Positions 15,169 through 23,289 of a stretch of 24,263 bases of DNA are shown one piece after another; position 1 is the first letter of the stretch; each line of letters begins with the position of its first letter. The notes beneath the pieces were generated by a model. The model ran no database searches and was not told the origin of the DNA. It saw only the letters and a program-made list of their open reading frames with translations. The stretch is from Planctomycetales bacterium (GTDB taxonomy: Bacteria > Planctomycetota > Planctomycetia > Pirellulales > Thermoguttaceae), in assembly GCA_007119795.1 (NCBI GenBank), contig SKOZ01000058.1, forward strand, positions 1-24,263, written 5' to 3'. The position numbers and the translations under genes are program-made.

Positions 15169-16053
15169 GTGCAGACCGCGATCGAGAAGGCCGACGTCCT
15201 CATCGAGGCGCTCTGGTGGATTCGCCAGTTTCGCGGCAAGATCACCGTGATCAAGCTGGGCGGAAGCGTCATGGAGGATCCCCGATCGATGGGCCACCTT
15301 CTCGCCGACGTGGTCTTCATGGAGACCGTCGGCATGCACCCCGTCCTGATTCACGGGGGGGGGCCGGCTATTTCGCGGGCGATGACGGAGGCGGGCCTGA
15401 CCCCCCGCTTCGTCCAGGGGCGCCGCTACACGGACGAGGCCACCCTCCGCATCGTCGAGGAGGTCCTCGCCTACCAGACCAACGAGAGCCTGGCGCGGCA
15501 GATCGAGGATCTCGGCGGCGTCGCCAAGCCCCTCAACTTCCGCACCGCGAACGTCCTCTTCGGCCGCCGCCTCACCCTTGCAGCCGATAACGGCGAGCCG
15601 GTGGACCTGGGCCGCGTGGGCGCCGTCACCCGCGTGGACCGCAACACGATCGAGCCCCTCTGCCACGCCGGCGTCGTCCCGGTGATCCCCTCGATGTGCC
15701 TCGACGAGGAGGGCGGCGGCAAGCTGAACGTCAACGCCGACAGTGCCGCCACGGCCGTAGCCCAGGCGCTGGGCGCCGAAAAGCTCGTCTACCTGAGCGA
15801 CGTCAACGGCGTCCGCCGCGAGCGCAGCGATCCCGAATCCCTGATTCACTCCCTGACCAAGGCCGAGGCCGAGGAGCTCATCCGCAACGGCAACATCGAT
15901 GCCGGCATGATCCCCAAGGTCCAGGCCTGCCTCGAGACGCTCGAGCACGGCGTCCGCAAGGTGCACATCATCGACGGCCGCATCCGCCACTCCCTGCTGC
16001 TGGAGATCTACACCAGCAAGGGCGTGGGGACGGAGATCGTCCGAGAAGCCTAG
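15169..16053 (+). CDS. argB: Acetylglutamate kinase
   Basis: Second step of arginine synthesis: phosphorylates N-acetylglutamate with [21 protein letters not shown] and [10 protein letters not shown] are the family's ATP- and substrate-binding motifs of the amino-acid-kinase fold, and the C terminus [12 protein letters not shown] is typical. The GTG at 15169 ([14 protein letters not shown] next) gives 294 residues, the normal length, and places the first helix as in homologues. An in-frame ATG at 15070, with GAGGATGGGG upstream, would add 33 residues; that extension shows no family likeness, though an N-terminal helix is used for hexamer formation and arginine feedback in some kinases, so the longer form is not excluded. 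argD follows after 118 bp that hold a strong hairpin. Confidence 0.93.
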   Translation: MQTAIEKADVLIEALWWIRQFRGKITVIKLGGSVMEDPRSMGHLLADVVFMETVGMHPVLIHGGGPAISRAMTEAGLTPRFVQGRRYTDEATLRIVEEVLAYQTNESLARQIEDLGGVAKPLNFRTANVLFGRRLTLAADNGEPVDLGRVGAVTRVDRNTIEPLCHAGVVPVIPSMCLDEEGGGKLNVNADSAATAVAQALGAEKLVYLSDVNGVRRERSDPESLIHSLTKAEAEELIRNGNIDAGMIPKVQACLETLEHGVRKVHIIDGRIRHSLLLEIYTSKGVGTEIVREA

Positions 16054-16055
16054 TC

Positions 16056-16076
16056 GTCCGCGACCCCGTCGCGGAC
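16056..16076. repeat. Perfect 9-bp hairpin (GTCCGCGAC-CCC-GTCGCGGAC) between argB and argD
   Basis: A nine-base-pair perfect stem with a 3-nt loop, beginning 3 bp after the argB stop. No T-run follows, so it should not stop transcription on its own. It may act as a 3' stability element or processing site within the operon, or be a member of a dispersed palindrome family. A second inverted repeat, GATCGG (16118-16123) / CCGATC (16138-16143), lies in the same gap. Confidence 0.6.
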
Positions 16077-16171
16077 CGTAGCTGGTGGCTCGGGGCCGGC
16101 GGCTCGCCTGCAACGCCGATCGGCCAGCCACCGGCCACCGATCACCCGCCACTACAGAAAGGTCTGCCCCG

Positions 16172-17374
16172 GTGCCAACGGAAAGCCTTGCCGGCTCTGC
16201 GGCCGTCCAGCGTCTCTTCGAGGACTACGTGGTCCCCAATTACCGCCGCTTCCCCCTCGCCCTGGTCCGGGGCGAAGGCGCTTACGTCTGGGATGCCGAG
16301 GGAAACCGCTACCTGGATCTCTTTCCCGGCTGGGGCTGCAACCTTCTCGGCCACTGCCCCCAGCCGGTCGTCGAGGCCGTGCAGCAGCAAGTCGCCACGC
16401 TGATCCACGTGCCGAACACCTGGCATACGGAGGCTCAGGGCCTCTGGGCCAAGGCCCTCAGCGAACGGAGCTTCGGCGGCAAGGCCTTTTTCTGCAACTC
16501 GGGCACCGAGGCCAACGAGGCCGCCATCAAGCTGGCCCGCCTCCACACCCCCAATCCGCGCTACAAGGTTATCACCTTCGAGGGCGGCTTCCACGGCCGC
16601 ACCCTGGGGAGCACCGCGGCCACGGCACAGCCGAAGTACCACGAAGGGCTCGGTCCGCTGATGGCCGGGTTCGTCTACGCCCCCTACGGCGATCTCGACG
16701 CCGTCGCCCGCCTCATCGACCAGGAGACCTGCGCCATCCTCGTCGAGCCGGTCCAGGGTGAGGGGGGTATCCGCATCCCGCCCGCCGAGTTCCTCGCCGG
16801 GCTCCGCCGCCTGGCCGACGAGCATGGGCTGCTGCTCATCTTCGACGAGGTGCAGACCGGCTGCGGGCGAACCGGGGAGTGGTTCGCCTACCAGCACTTC
16901 GGCGTCACGCCGGACGTGATCACCCTGGCCAAGGCGCTCTGCGGGGGAGTCGCCGGCGGGGCCCTGCTCACCACGGCCCAAATCGCCCCCAGCCTCCGCC
17001 CGGGCATGCACGCCGCCACCTTCGGCGGCAACCCTCTGGCGGCCCGCGCCGGCATTGCGGCCATCGAGATGATCGAGCGCGAGGGGCTCCTCGAAAAGGC
17101 GCGCCGCCTCAGCGGGGTCTTCGAGGCACGCCTCACGGCCCTGGCCGAGGAATGCGAGATCATCCGCGACGTCCGCGTGCTGGGGCTCATGATCGGCATC
17201 GAGCTCACCATCGACGGGGCGGCGGTCGTCGAGGAATGCCTGGCCCGCCGCCTGCTGGTCAACTGCACTCAGACGACGGTGATCCGCCTCCTGCCCGCGA
17301 TGACCATGAGCGAAGAGGAAGTCCATGCGGGCTGCGACCTCCTCGCCGAGGTGCTTCGCCGCCAGACCGGGTAG
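16172..17374 (+). CDS. argD: Acetylornithine aminotransferase
   Basis: PLP-dependent class-III aminotransferase making N-acetylornithine from the semialdehyde and glutamate. 400 residues, the expected length. [17 protein letters not shown] (PLP phosphate site), [35 protein letters not shown] with D225, and the Schiff-base lysine K254 in LAKALCGG are all intact. The GTG at 16172 with AAAGGT about 10 nt upstream is preferred because it gives the family N terminus ([22 protein letters not shown]). The frame stays open upstream to 16085, but that sequence is intergenic in character. Such enzymes can also act on succinyldiaminopimelate, but the argB/argF context fixes the main role. argF begins 34 bp downstream. 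Confidence 0.93.
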   Translation: MPTESLAGSAAVQRLFEDYVVPNYRRFPLALVRGEGAYVWDAEGNRYLDLFPGWGCNLLGHCPQPVVEAVQQQVATLIHVPNTWHTEAQGLWAKALSERSFGGKAFFCNSGTEANEAAIKLARLHTPNPRYKVITFEGGFHGRTLGSTAATAQPKYHEGLGPLMAGFVYAPYGDLDAVARLIDQETCAILVEPVQGEGGIRIPPAEFLAGLRRLADEHGLLLIFDEVQTGCGRTGEWFAYQHFGVTPDVITLAKALCGGVAGGALLTTAQIAPSLRPGMHAATFGGNPLAARAGIAAIEMIEREGLLEKARRLSGVFEARLTALAEECEIIRDVRVLGLMIGIELTIDGAAVVEECLARRLLVNCTQTTVIRLLPAMTMSEEEVHAGCDLLAEVLRRQTG

Positions 17375-17408
17375 CGACCGCGACCCATCCCACCCAGGGG
17401 ACCGCACC

Positions 17409-18332
17409 ATGCGACATCTCATCGCCCTTTCCGAGCTCACCGCCGCCGAGATCGAGCGGATCTTCTCCATCAGCGGAGACCTGAAGAGCAAGTTCGTCCG
17501 CGGTCTCCGCGAACCCCTGCTCCCCGGCCGGGTGATGGCGCTGCTCTTCGAGAAGCCGTCGCTGCGCACCCGCGTCAGCTTCGAGGCCGCCATGGCCCAC
17601 CTCGGCGGCAGCGCCATGTTCCTCGGCCGGGACGTGGGCTTCGGCAGCCGCGAGAGCGTCGCCGACTTCAGCCGCGTGCTGAGCACCTACGTGGACGTGA
17701 TCGTGATCCGTGCCAACAGCCACGCCCGCGTGGTCGAGTTCGCCAGCTACTGCTCCTCCTCCGTGATCAACGGCCTGACCGACTATGCCCACCCCTGCCA
17801 GGCGATGGCCGATCTCTTCACGCTCCGCGAGTTCGTCGGCGACCTTGCCGGTCGGACCCTCGCCTGGATCGGCGATGCAAACAACGTCGCCCGCAGCCTC
17901 GCCGTCGGCTGCGGCCGCCTCGGCATCCGCATGACCATGGCCACCCCGGAGGGATACCGCTTCGACGGGGAGACCATGGCCATGTTCCGCGAGAAGGTCC
18001 CCGACCTGGAACTCGTCGTCAGCGACGACCCCTTCGCCGCCGTCCGCGAGGCCACCGCCGTGTACACCGACGTGTGGGCCAGCATGGGGCAGGAGTCGCA
18101 GGCCGAAGAGCGCCGCCGGGCCTTCGCCCCCTACCAGGTCAACCGCCGCCTCATGGCCCACGCCCCGAAGGACTGCCGTTTCCTCCACTGCCTCCCGGCC
18201 CATCGCGGCGAGGAGGTCACCGACGAGGTCATCGACAGCCCCCAGAGCGCCGTCGTCCAGCAGGCCGCCAACCGCATGCACGTCCAGAAAGGGATCCTCG
18301 CCTGGCTCCTCGCGGCGCAGGGACCGCGCTGA
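17409..18332 (+). CDS. argF: Ornithine carbamoyltransferase
   Basis: Transfers the carbamoyl group of carbamoyl phosphate to ornithine, giving citrulline. 307 residues, the standard length. EKPSLRTRVSFE (about 48-59) contains the SxRTR carbamoyl-phosphate-binding motif, DYAHPCQAMAD (about 123-133) the HPxQ motif, and HCLPAHRGEEV (about 268-278) the ornithine-loop HCLP catalytic cysteine motif. The second position of the SxRTR motif is Leu, as in one common subgroup. The ATG at 17409 follows CAGGGGACC. It is third in the arg operon; hypE starts 13 bp after its stop. No argG or argH is in the window, so the last two arginine steps are encoded elsewhere. Confidence 0.95.
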   Translation: MRHLIALSELTAAEIERIFSISGDLKSKFVRGLREPLLPGRVMALLFEKPSLRTRVSFEAAMAHLGGSAMFLGRDVGFGSRESVADFSRVLSTYVDVIVIRANSHARVVEFASYCSSSVINGLTDYAHPCQAMADLFTLREFVGDLAGRTLAWIGDANNVARSLAVGCGRLGIRMTMATPEGYRFDGETMAMFREKVPDLELVVSDDPFAAVREATAVYTDVWASMGQESQAEERRRAFAPYQVNRRLMAHAPKDCRFLHCLPAHRGEEVTDEVIDSPQSAVVQQAANRMHVQKGILAWLLAAQGPR

Positions 18333-18345
18333 AGCGGAGACGCAC

Positions 18346-19398
18346 ATGGCTGACGATTTCGAACTCCAGTGTCCCCTGCCGCTGAGCCGGCACGACTCGG
18401 TCCAGCTCGCCCACGGCGGCGGTGGACGGCTGATGCAGGCGCTCATCGAGGGGCTCTTCGTCCCCGCCTTTCGCCCTGCAGGGGCGGCGGCGGCACTCCA
18501 CGACAGCGCCGTGGTCGACGTGCCCGCCGGCCGCCTGGCGATGACCACCGACAGCTTCGTGGTCAGCCCTCTCTTCTTCCCCGGGGGCGACATCGGCCGC
18601 CTGGCGGTCTTCGGTACGGTCAACGACCTGGCCATGGCCGGCGCGGCGCCGCTGGCGATGAGTTGTAGCTTCATTCTCGAGGAGGGCCTGCCCATGGCGA
18701 CGCTCCACCGCGTGGTGGAGTCGATGCGGGCCGCCGCTGCCGAGGCGGGTGCGGCGATCGTCACGGGCGACACCAAGGTCGTCGACCGCGGTAAAGGCGA
18801 CGGGGTCTTCATCAACACTGCGGGCATCGGTCTCGTGCCGCAGGGCGCGGAGATCTCCCCCGCGCGGGTGCGCCCCGGCGACCGCATCCTCGTCAGCGGC
18901 GACCTCGGCCGCCACGGCATCGCCATCCTCTCGGTCCGCGAGGGGCTGACCTTTGAAGGGGCCTTGGAGAGCGACTGCGCGCCGCTGGGTGGGTTGGTGG
19001 CGGAGTTACTGGCGTCGGGCATCGAGGTCCACTGCCTCCGCGACCTGACCCGCGGCGGGCTGGCGGCGGCGCTCCACGAAATCGCCCGCGCCGCCGGCGT
19101 GGGCGTCAGGCTCGCCGAGGAGGCCATCCCCGTCGCCGAGCCGGTCGCCGCCGCCTGCGAGCTCCTGGGCCTCGATCCCCTCTACGTGGCCAACGAAGGG
19201 CGGCTGGTGGCCTTCGTCCCCGAGGACCATGCCGATGCCACCCTCGACGCCATGCGCCGCCACCCGGCCGCCTGCGGACCGGCGCTCGTGGGACAAGTCA
19301 CCGCCGGACACCCAGGCACCGTCGAGCTCCGCAATGCCCTGGGCGGCGGACGTCTCGTCGACCTCCTCTCCGGCGAGCAGATGCCGCGGATCTGCTGA
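18346..19398 (+). CDS. hypE: Hydrogenase maturation protein HypE
   Basis: HypE receives a carbamoyl group from HypF onto its C-terminal cysteine and dehydrates it with ATP to a thiocyanate, the source of the CN ligands of [NiFe] hydrogenase. 350 residues of PurM/AIR-synthetase fold. It opens HDSVQLAHGGGGRLM, has TTDSFVVSPLFFPGGDIG, GTVNDLAMAGAAPLA and VTGDTKVVDRGKGDG (all family hallmarks), DLTRGGLAAALHEIA, and ends exactly in PRIC with the catalytic Cys as last residue (C350). AGCGGAGA lies before the ATG at 18346. No other hyp gene or hydrogenase subunit is in the window; it follows argF by 13 bp, whose substrate carbamoyl phosphate is also the HypF substrate. It converges with the next gene, with 6 bp between stops. 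Confidence 0.95.
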   Translation: MADDFELQCPLPLSRHDSVQLAHGGGGRLMQALIEGLFVPAFRPAGAAAALHDSAVVDVPAGRLAMTTDSFVVSPLFFPGGDIGRLAVFGTVNDLAMAGAAPLAMSCSFILEEGLPMATLHRVVESMRAAAAEAGAAIVTGDTKVVDRGKGDGVFINTAGIGLVPQGAEISPARVRPGDRILVSGDLGRHGIAILSVREGLTFEGALESDCAPLGGLVAELLASGIEVHCLRDLTRGGLAAALHEIARAAGVGVRLAEEAIPVAEPVAAACELLGLDPLYVANEGRLVAFVPEDHADATLDAMRRHPAACGPALVGQVTAGHPGTVELRNALGGGRLVDLLSGEQMPRIC

Positions 19399-19404
19399 GT
19401 CGGA

Positions 19405-20382
19405 CTATTCCCCCGCGATGATCAGGTCCAGCCGCCGGTTGCGCTCTTCCAGCGAGAGCCCCTCGCTCCCTTCGATGGTCATCCAGCCGCTGTAGCCGAT
19501 CTCCTCGAGCACGCGGCGGACCAGCGGCCAATCGACGCTCCCCTCGCGGATGTCGACGAACTGGCCGCCTCGACCGTCCGGATTGAGCTGGAAGTCCTTG
19601 ACGTGGCAACGGACGGTGAGATCCCCCAGGGCGCGGAGATAATCCTGGGGCGGGGCGTAGCGGACGTGGTTGCCGATGTCGAAGTAGGCCTGCACCATGG
19701 GGTGGTCGAAGGAGGCCACGAAGTGGGCGAAGAGCTGCGGCGTCACCCAGAGGTTGTTCCAGACGTTCTCCAGGGCGATGATCACCCCGGTCTCCTCGGC
19801 CACGGGGATGAGCTTCTTCACCGCGGCGACGGAGGTATCCGTGGCGTGGTTGTGGGCGGCGATATACTCGGCATAAGGGGCGTTGTCGCCTTCGACCACG
19901 CGGGTCAGGTGGCCGGTCGCCTCGTCGAATTCGACGTCGAAAGCCCAGGGATCGGGGATGGTCATGCCGCCGATGCGGCAGGGAACCAGGAGCAGGGCGT
20001 CGGCCCCGTAAGCCTGCGCCGCGCGCAGCGCGGTCTCCACGCTCTCGATGTCGTCGGCCACCTGGGCAGGATTGGGGCTGTTGAAGTCCGTCCAGCCGCG
20101 GAGCACGGCGTGGATCTTCATGTCGAGGTTCTCGGCCACTTCCCGTGCCCGCGCCGCCTCCTCGGGCGTCACGTCCCAGGTGTTCGCCTCGATCCCTTCG
20201 AAGCCGGCCTCCTTCCAGCTCCGGAGCGTCTCTTCGGTCGGTGCGCCGATCAGAGCCTTGTACAACGTAGTCTCGAATGGCCCTTCTGCCGGCTCATCGG
20301 CAGCGAGACGGCGGGTTGCCAGGGCGGCGGCGCCGGCCGCCGTGGTGGTCAGGAAGCGGCGTCGGTCAATCGCGTTGGTCAT
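19405..20382 (-). CDS. Tat-exported sugar phosphate isomerase/epimerase-like TIM-barrel protein
   Basis: 325 residues. The N terminus, MTNAIDRRRFLTTTAAGAAALA, is a twin-arginine signal with cleavage likely near residue 28, so the protein is exported folded. The rest is a xylose-isomerase-like (AP-endonuclease family 2) barrel. Probable metal ligands are E205 (IALENVWNN), D235 with H239 (YFDIGNHV), H260 (CHVKDF) and E304 (MTIEGSEG). Substrate unknown; planctomycetes carry many such paralogues thought to act on sugars or inositols. The ATG at 20382 is fixed by a perfect GGAGGT 7 nt upstream; a longer open frame to 20517 is ignored because it would bury the Tat signal. It is a single gene on the minus strand, converging on hypE. 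Confidence 0.85.
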   Translation of the reverse strand: MTNAIDRRRFLTTTAAGAAALATRRLAADEPAEGPFETTLYKALIGAPTEETLRSWKEAGFEGIEANTWDVTPEEAARAREVAENLDMKIHAVLRGWTDFNSPNPAQVADDIESVETALRAAQAYGADALLLVPCRIGGMTIPDPWAFDVEFDEATGHLTRVVEGDNAPYAEYIAAHNHATDTSVAAVKKLIPVAEETGVIIALENVWNNLWVTPQLFAHFVASFDHPMVQAYFDIGNHVRYAPPQDYLRALGDLTVRCHVKDFQLNPDGRGGQFVDIREGSVDWPLVRRVLEEIGYSGWMTIEGSEGLSLEERNRRLDLIIAGE

Positions 20383-20645
20383 GAGCAATACCTCCAACCA
20401 GGTCGTTTCCTCTCGGTAAGCTTCGGCAAGCTCCAGGGGCGTCAGGGGCAGGCTGCCCGTACGGGAGGCCGATCCCGCGTAGAAGTCTACCATTCCCGCC
20501 CCACCCGCCGCCACCATTGACCGGCCGAATCACTCCAGAGACCAACACCCAACAAGTGGGGGCTGCACCGTTGCCGGTCTCGTCACGTACTGGGAACGGG
20601 GACAACTGCGGAGGTCACGTGCAGGATTCCGCCGCCCGCGGAAAC

Positions 20646-20651
20646 TAATAT
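20646..20651 (+). promoter_or_regulatory. Possible -10 box right at the ECF sigma gene
   Basis: TAATAT at 20646-20651 lies so close to the ATG at 20659 that transcription would begin at or within a base or two of the start codon, giving a leaderless mRNA. No matching -35 was found. GGAAAC, the usual ECF -35 core, overlaps immediately upstream (20640-20645) but has no suitably spaced -10 before the gene. Tentative. Confidence 0.25.
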
Positions 20652-20658
20652 CACGGCC

Positions 20659-21237
20659 ATGACTCCCACCACCACACCCAGCCGGTCGGCGCCGCCCGCC
20701 GAGCCCTCGCCGGTCGATTGGCGGGCGGTCCTGGCTGAGCGTGCGCGGTGGTTGCGGACAATCCTCTTTGCCCGTCTGGGGGATGCCGAGGCCGTCGACG
20801 AGGTGATGCAGGAGGTGGCCCTGGCTGCCGTGGCGCAGCAGGCCCCGTTGGCCGACCCGGAAAAACTCTCACCGTGGCTCTACCGGCTCGCCGTCCGCCA
20901 GGCCCTGCTCTTCCGGCGGAAGCTGGGGCGGCGGCGCAAGCTGGTCGATCGCTACGCCGAGCGGCATCGGCCGCGGGAGGAGGACCACCGCGAGGCCGAT
21001 CCCCTGGGCTGGCTGCTGGCTGCCGAGCGCCGCAGCCTGGTACGCCTGGCCGTGGAACGGCTCGGCCCCCGCGATGCCGAGATCCTGCTATTGAAATACA
21101 CCGAAGACTGGAGTTATCGCGATCTGGCGCGGCACCTGGGCGCCAGCGAGAGCGCCGTCGAGGCCCGGCTGCACCGGGCCCGCGGACGCCTCCGCCGCCA
21201 GTTGGCCGCGCTCCACGTAACGGAAGCAGAGTCATGA
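20659..21237 (+). CDS. ECF-type RNA polymerase sigma factor
   Basis: 192 residues with the two-domain ECF layout. Sigma region 2 is at about 25-100 (ILFARLGDAEAVDEVMQEV, then PWLYRLAVRQALLFRRK) and sigma region 4 at about 128-182 (LGPRDAEILLLKYTEDWSYRDLA, then LGASESAVEARLHRARGRL). The linker is basic. It directs RNA polymerase to a small set of promoters, controlled by the membrane anti-sigma factor encoded next; the stop overlaps that gene's ATG by 4 bp (ATGA). The first 20 residues are Pro/Ser-rich and disordered. The ATG at 20659 has no good SD. The signal sensed is unknown. Confidence 0.9.
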   Translation: MTPTTTPSRSAPPAEPSPVDWRAVLAERARWLRTILFARLGDAEAVDEVMQEVALAAVAQQAPLADPEKLSPWLYRLAVRQALLFRRKLGRRRKLVDRYAERHRPREEDHREADPLGWLLAAERRSLVRLAVERLGPRDAEILLLKYTEDWSYRDLARHLGASESAVEARLHRARGRLRRQLAALHVTEAES

Positions 21238-22025
21238 ACACTTCCCCGAAGCAATCTGCCGAGGCCCCGACCGATGCGGACGAACGGCTCATCGACCTGC
21301 TGGTCGACGGCGAGCTCGACGACGACCGCCGCCGCACGCTTCTGGCCGAGCTCGACCGCCGGCCCGATGGTTGGCGCCGCTGTGCGCTCGCCTTCCTCGA
21401 GGCGCAAGCCTGGCGCGAGGGCCTGGGCCGCCTTCCCTCGCTACCTCCGGGAGAAGTCCCGAGTGACGTCTTCGCAGCAAGCCAGGGGTTGAAGGTTGAA
21501 TCGGCTCCCGGCGGTTGGTGGAGGTCGTTCCGCCGTTCCCGCGGGCGGTCTCGATCCACGATGGCTGCGCGGTCGGCGGGCATCCTCCTGGCGATGGCGG
21601 CGAGCTTCCTGGTGGCGTTCTATCTCGGTACGCTGCTGCCGCCGGGGCAGCCGGGCGACGTGGCCGCGGGCCCGGATAGGGTGGCCCTGCCGGCTGAGGA
21701 GCCGCGGATCGCGCACGCGGGCGGGCCTGGGACGACGGCCGGAGCGGCAGCCGACGGCGAAACGTGGCGGCTGGTCGATCTGCCGGTGGACGGCGGGGCA
21801 CCAGGCTACGTGCTCCGCGTGCCCGCCGTGGAACGCGAGCGGCTCGACGAGGGCTGGGCCGACGCCCTGCCGCCCGCCTTTCCCGAAGACCTCTTCGAGA
21901 CCCTCCGCCGCGCCGGACACGACGTCCGCCGCAGCCGGCAGTACGTGCCGGTCCCCCTCGACGACGGCCGCCAGCTCGTAATCCCCGTCGACCAGATCGA
22001 CGTCCGATACGTGGGTTACCAATAG
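21234..22025 (+). CDS. Membrane anti-sigma factor
   Basis: 263 residues: a cytoplasmic N-terminal helical domain (about 15-65, DERLIDLLVDGELDDDRRRTLL then WRRCALAFLEAQAW), one membrane span at about 115-135 (AGILLAMAASFLVAFYLGTLL), and a periplasmic part ending with QYVPVPLDDGRQLVIPVDQI. This is the layout of an ECF anti-sigma factor, and position (ATGA overlap with the sigma gene) supports it. The N-terminal domain lacks the HxxxCxxC zinc motif of ZAS-type anti-sigmas; the single Cys at 50 cannot form it. The phrase LVDGELDDDRRRTLLAEL is the common planctomycete variant. Release is probably by proteolysis or conformational change, not seen here. Confidence 0.8.
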   Translation: MNTSPKQSAEAPTDADERLIDLLVDGELDDDRRRTLLAELDRRPDGWRRCALAFLEAQAWREGLGRLPSLPPGEVPSDVFAASQGLKVESAPGGWWRSFRRSRGRSRSTMAARSAGILLAMAASFLVAFYLGTLLPPGQPGDVAAGPDRVALPAEEPRIAHAGGPGTTAGAAADGETWRLVDLPVDGGAPGYVLRVPAVERERLDEGWADALPPAFPEDLFETLRRAGHDVRRSRQYVPVPLDDGRQLVIPVDQIDVRYVGYQ

Positions 22026-22051
22026 TCCCTTCCCCAAAAGGAGACAAGACC

Positions 22052-23170
22052 ATGTTGCTTCGAAGCGCGATCGTGGGACTGGCCGTGCTCACGGTAGCGG
22101 CTCAGCCCCTATCGGCAGTGTGGGCGGACGCCGCCTACCGTCTCGTGGAGCAGGAGCCGGCAACCGTCCCCGAAGAGGGTAGAATGCTGAGGATCGAGAC
22201 GCCCTATGGGCCCATGGTGATCGGTGTGCCCGGCGGCGACTCCGAGGCGGTGCGACGCGCCGCCGAGCGGTTGGGCGAAGCTGCCCGACAGCAGGCGGAG
22301 CGATGGCGTCTTGCCGAGGATCGCCCGCAGGTGGGCGAGTATTGGATCGGTGTCACCTGCATTAGAGTCGCCGCGCTCAGCGAGGAGCAACTGGACGCGC
22401 TGCACCCGCCCGAAGATCACGGCCTTCTCGTCTCGCACGTGGGACCCGAAACGCCGGCGGCGGCCGCCGGAATCGAGGCCGACGACATCATCCTCGCGGT
22501 CGGCGGCGCGCCGCTCGAGGACGTCCGCGACTTGATCGAGGCGGTCGAAGAGGCGGGGCAGGCGGGTGCCGAGTTGCAACTGACCATCTTCCGCGAGGGC
22601 GAGACGTTCGAGGTGGGCGTCACGCCTGCGGAGCGGCCGGAATGGGCCAGCCCGCAGCCTGGCGAACCGACGATGCGGAGGTGGTTGCCTCGCGAGCCGA
22701 TGGAAGGATGGGAGAGGTGGGAGGCGCCCTTCCGGCTCCAGGTGCCGCGCCCGGGAGCCATTGTGGGCCGCCCCGTAGAGATCCCGGACGATCTCGCACT
22801 GCAGATCGAAAAGCGGGGCAGCGAACCGGCCGAGATCACCGTCTCGCGGGGCGACGAGCAATGGACGGTCGAGGAAGGCGAGCTCGACGCGCTTCCCAGG
22901 GACGTTCGCGGGCACGTCGAGGCGATGCTCCGCGGGCTGGCGGGGACGGGTTGGCTGTCCGTCGTGCGGCCCGGTGAGGCGGCCGAGGCGTACGGCCAGT
23001 TCCCCTATCCGGGCGAGTTCACTCCCGCGCCGCGCCCCAGCCCCGCGGAAGTCCTCGAGCGGCTCGAGAGGCGGATCGAGGCCTTGGAGCAGGCGCTCGA
23101 GCAGCAGAGGAACGAGCCCCGTCGGCAATGGGAGGCCTGGGCCGAAGAGCTGGATAACGGGGAGAGGTAA
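22052..23170 (+). CDS. Exported PDZ-domain protein of the sigma/anti-sigma operon
   Basis: 372 residues. The signal peptide is at about 1-26 (MLLRSAIVGLAVLTVAAQPLSAVWADA), so the protein is periplasmic. A PDZ domain lies at about 98-190 (GEYWIGVTC, HGLLVSHVGPETPAAAAGIEADDIILAVGG, LTIFREGETFEVGV), with no protease domain attached. A second, unassigned region follows, then a C-terminal coiled coil (about 335-360, VLERLERRIEALEQALEQQ). It is the third gene of the ECF operon; AAGGAG sits 9 nt before the ATG at 22052. PDZ domains bind C-terminal peptides, so it may present or sense misfolded envelope proteins or contact the anti-sigma factor's periplasmic part, which is inference. No catalytic Ser/His/Asp triad is seen. 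Confidence 0.8.
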   Translation: MLLRSAIVGLAVLTVAAQPLSAVWADAAYRLVEQEPATVPEEGRMLRIETPYGPMVIGVPGGDSEAVRRAAERLGEAARQQAERWRLAEDRPQVGEYWIGVTCIRVAALSEEQLDALHPPEDHGLLVSHVGPETPAAAAGIEADDIILAVGGAPLEDVRDLIEAVEEAGQAGAELQLTIFREGETFEVGVTPAERPEWASPQPGEPTMRRWLPREPMEGWERWEAPFRLQVPRPGAIVGRPVEIPDDLALQIEKRGSEPAEITVSRGDEQWTVEEGELDALPRDVRGHVEAMLRGLAGTGWLSVVRPGEAAEAYGQFPYPGEFTPAPRPSPAEVLERLERRIEALEQALEQQRNEPRRQWEAWAEELDNGER

Positions 23171-23193
23171 CCCCGGGGCTCGAAGCGCCGCTC

Positions 23194-23210
23194 CCGCTGC
23201 GAAGCAGCGG
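23194..23210. repeat. Perfect hairpin CCGCTGC-GAA-GCAGCGG after the PDZ gene
   Basis: A 7-bp perfect stem with a GAA triloop, 24 bp past the stop of the ECF operon. Such a stem could end or protect the transcript, but there is no T-run, so any termination would need Rho. Confidence 0.45.
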
Positions 23211-23289
23211 TGAAGGGGCCAGGGGCGCTGACAGGCGGCGGGGGATGGGAGATACTGGAACGGGTTTCCTTTCCCCTGCCTCCGCGACC

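Noticed and set aside
14607..15590. Plus-strand frame with CPVC in the mnmG-argB gap
   Set aside because: It continues through argB in the wrong frame, and only one CxxC is present; no zinc-ribbon pattern.
17259..19127. A 622-codon open frame on the minus strand across argF and hypE
   Set aside because: Antisense shadow of two well-identified genes; Gly/Ala/Asp-rich with no domain.
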